A stretch of DNA of 64,000 bases from Rhodococcus qingshengii (GTDB taxonomy: Bacteria; Actinomycetota; Actinomycetes; Mycobacteriales; Mycobacteriaceae): positions 124,001 through 188,000 of the forward strand of contig NZ_JAJNCL010000010.1 in NCBI RefSeq assembly GCF_021025955.1, written 5' to 3'. Position 1 is the stretch's first letter, and each line of letters opens with the position of its first letter. Position numbers and translations under genes: made by a program. This document shows positions 63,984 through 64,000 of this stretch, in pieces. Below the pieces are notes generated by a model that was given only the letters and a program-made list of their open reading frames with translations, was not told the DNA's origin and did not search any database.

Positions 63984-64000
63984 TGCGCCCGAAGGGATTC
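63984..64000 (-). tRNA. 3' end of a tRNA (partial, probably tRNA-Arg)
   Basis: On the minus strand the last 17 bases read GAATCCCTTCGGGCGCA: the 3' half of a T-arm followed by the acceptor strand CGGGCGC and discriminator A. No CCA is encoded (CAA follows). Acceptor GCGCCCG/CGGGCGC is typical of actinobacterial tRNA-Arg, but the anticodon is outside the window. Confidence 0.65.

Overview
The window looks like a mycolic-acid actinobacterial chromosome, most likely Rhodococcus (R. erythropolis/qingshengii type). The evidence is high GC with strong G/C third positions, frequent GTG starts, and gene order from recR to the aspC-type aminotransferase that follows the M. tuberculosis Rv3715c-Rv3722c block as I remember it. 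A second block near the right end (tadA, TadA-associated protein, tyrA) resembles Rv3752c-Rv3754. The genus is an inference. I see no insertion sequence, phage or CRISPR array.

Layout. 1-6350: a leftward, tightly coupled operon (two-part MaoC hydratase, DUF35 protein, Ltp2-type retro-aldolase, a DegT-fold enzyme, an SDR and a thiolase cut by the window edge), divergent from a KstR2-like TetR gene. A perfect KstR2-type operator lies in front of the operon. The DegT-fold protein has His where the PLP lysine should be, as in the ColD/RfbH sugar 3-dehydratases, and this is the most unusual feature of the window. 6337-12743: MFS pump and its TetR regulator, recR, ebfC, a lipoprotein amidase, a WXG-type small protein with a WXG/alpha-beta hydrolase partner, and a SRPBCC protein. 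12996-28145: flavoprotein plus cyclopropane-synthase-like methyltransferase, an AbiEi-like protein, fadBA, dnaX, amt, an HhH-GPD protein, a GT-C mannosyltransferase-like protein, an aspartate aminotransferase, SRP RNA and tRNA-Ser(GGA).

28223-38226: small membrane protein, Cys-rich pentapeptide-repeat protein, an orphan response regulator with a degenerate receiver, an AraC regulator, an MHS transporter plus M20 deacylase with a divergent double-Lrp regulator, a DinB-like protein, a TetR gene, gluQ and a stand-alone EAL phosphodiesterase. 38255-46532: two proline-rich membrane proteins, a queuosine-precursor transporter convergent with tgt, a GPP34 protein and a heterodimeric ABC exporter. 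With gluQ, the transporter and tgt suggest queuosine salvage. 46661-53259: mmpL with its TetR gene and tandem operators, a membrane diguanylate cyclase, a cysteine-free Rrf2 regulator divergent from a sterol desaturase, and two DUF202 proteins.

53380-64000: YceI protein, small ORF, tRNA-Ser(CGA), CsbD, tadA with partner, tyrA, a glycolipid-binding-domain protein, a three-gene restriction-modification unit (C5 methyltransferase, PD-(D/E)XK-like protein, Vsr), DUF998 protein, alpha/beta hydrolase, a cation/proton antiporter and the 3' end of a tRNA at the right edge.

Regulatory sites are unusually legible: several TetR genes sit beside clean dyads, and a family of long perfect hairpins sharing the core GTGCGCCTTT closes transcription units at 15.8, 16.97 and 46.6 kb.
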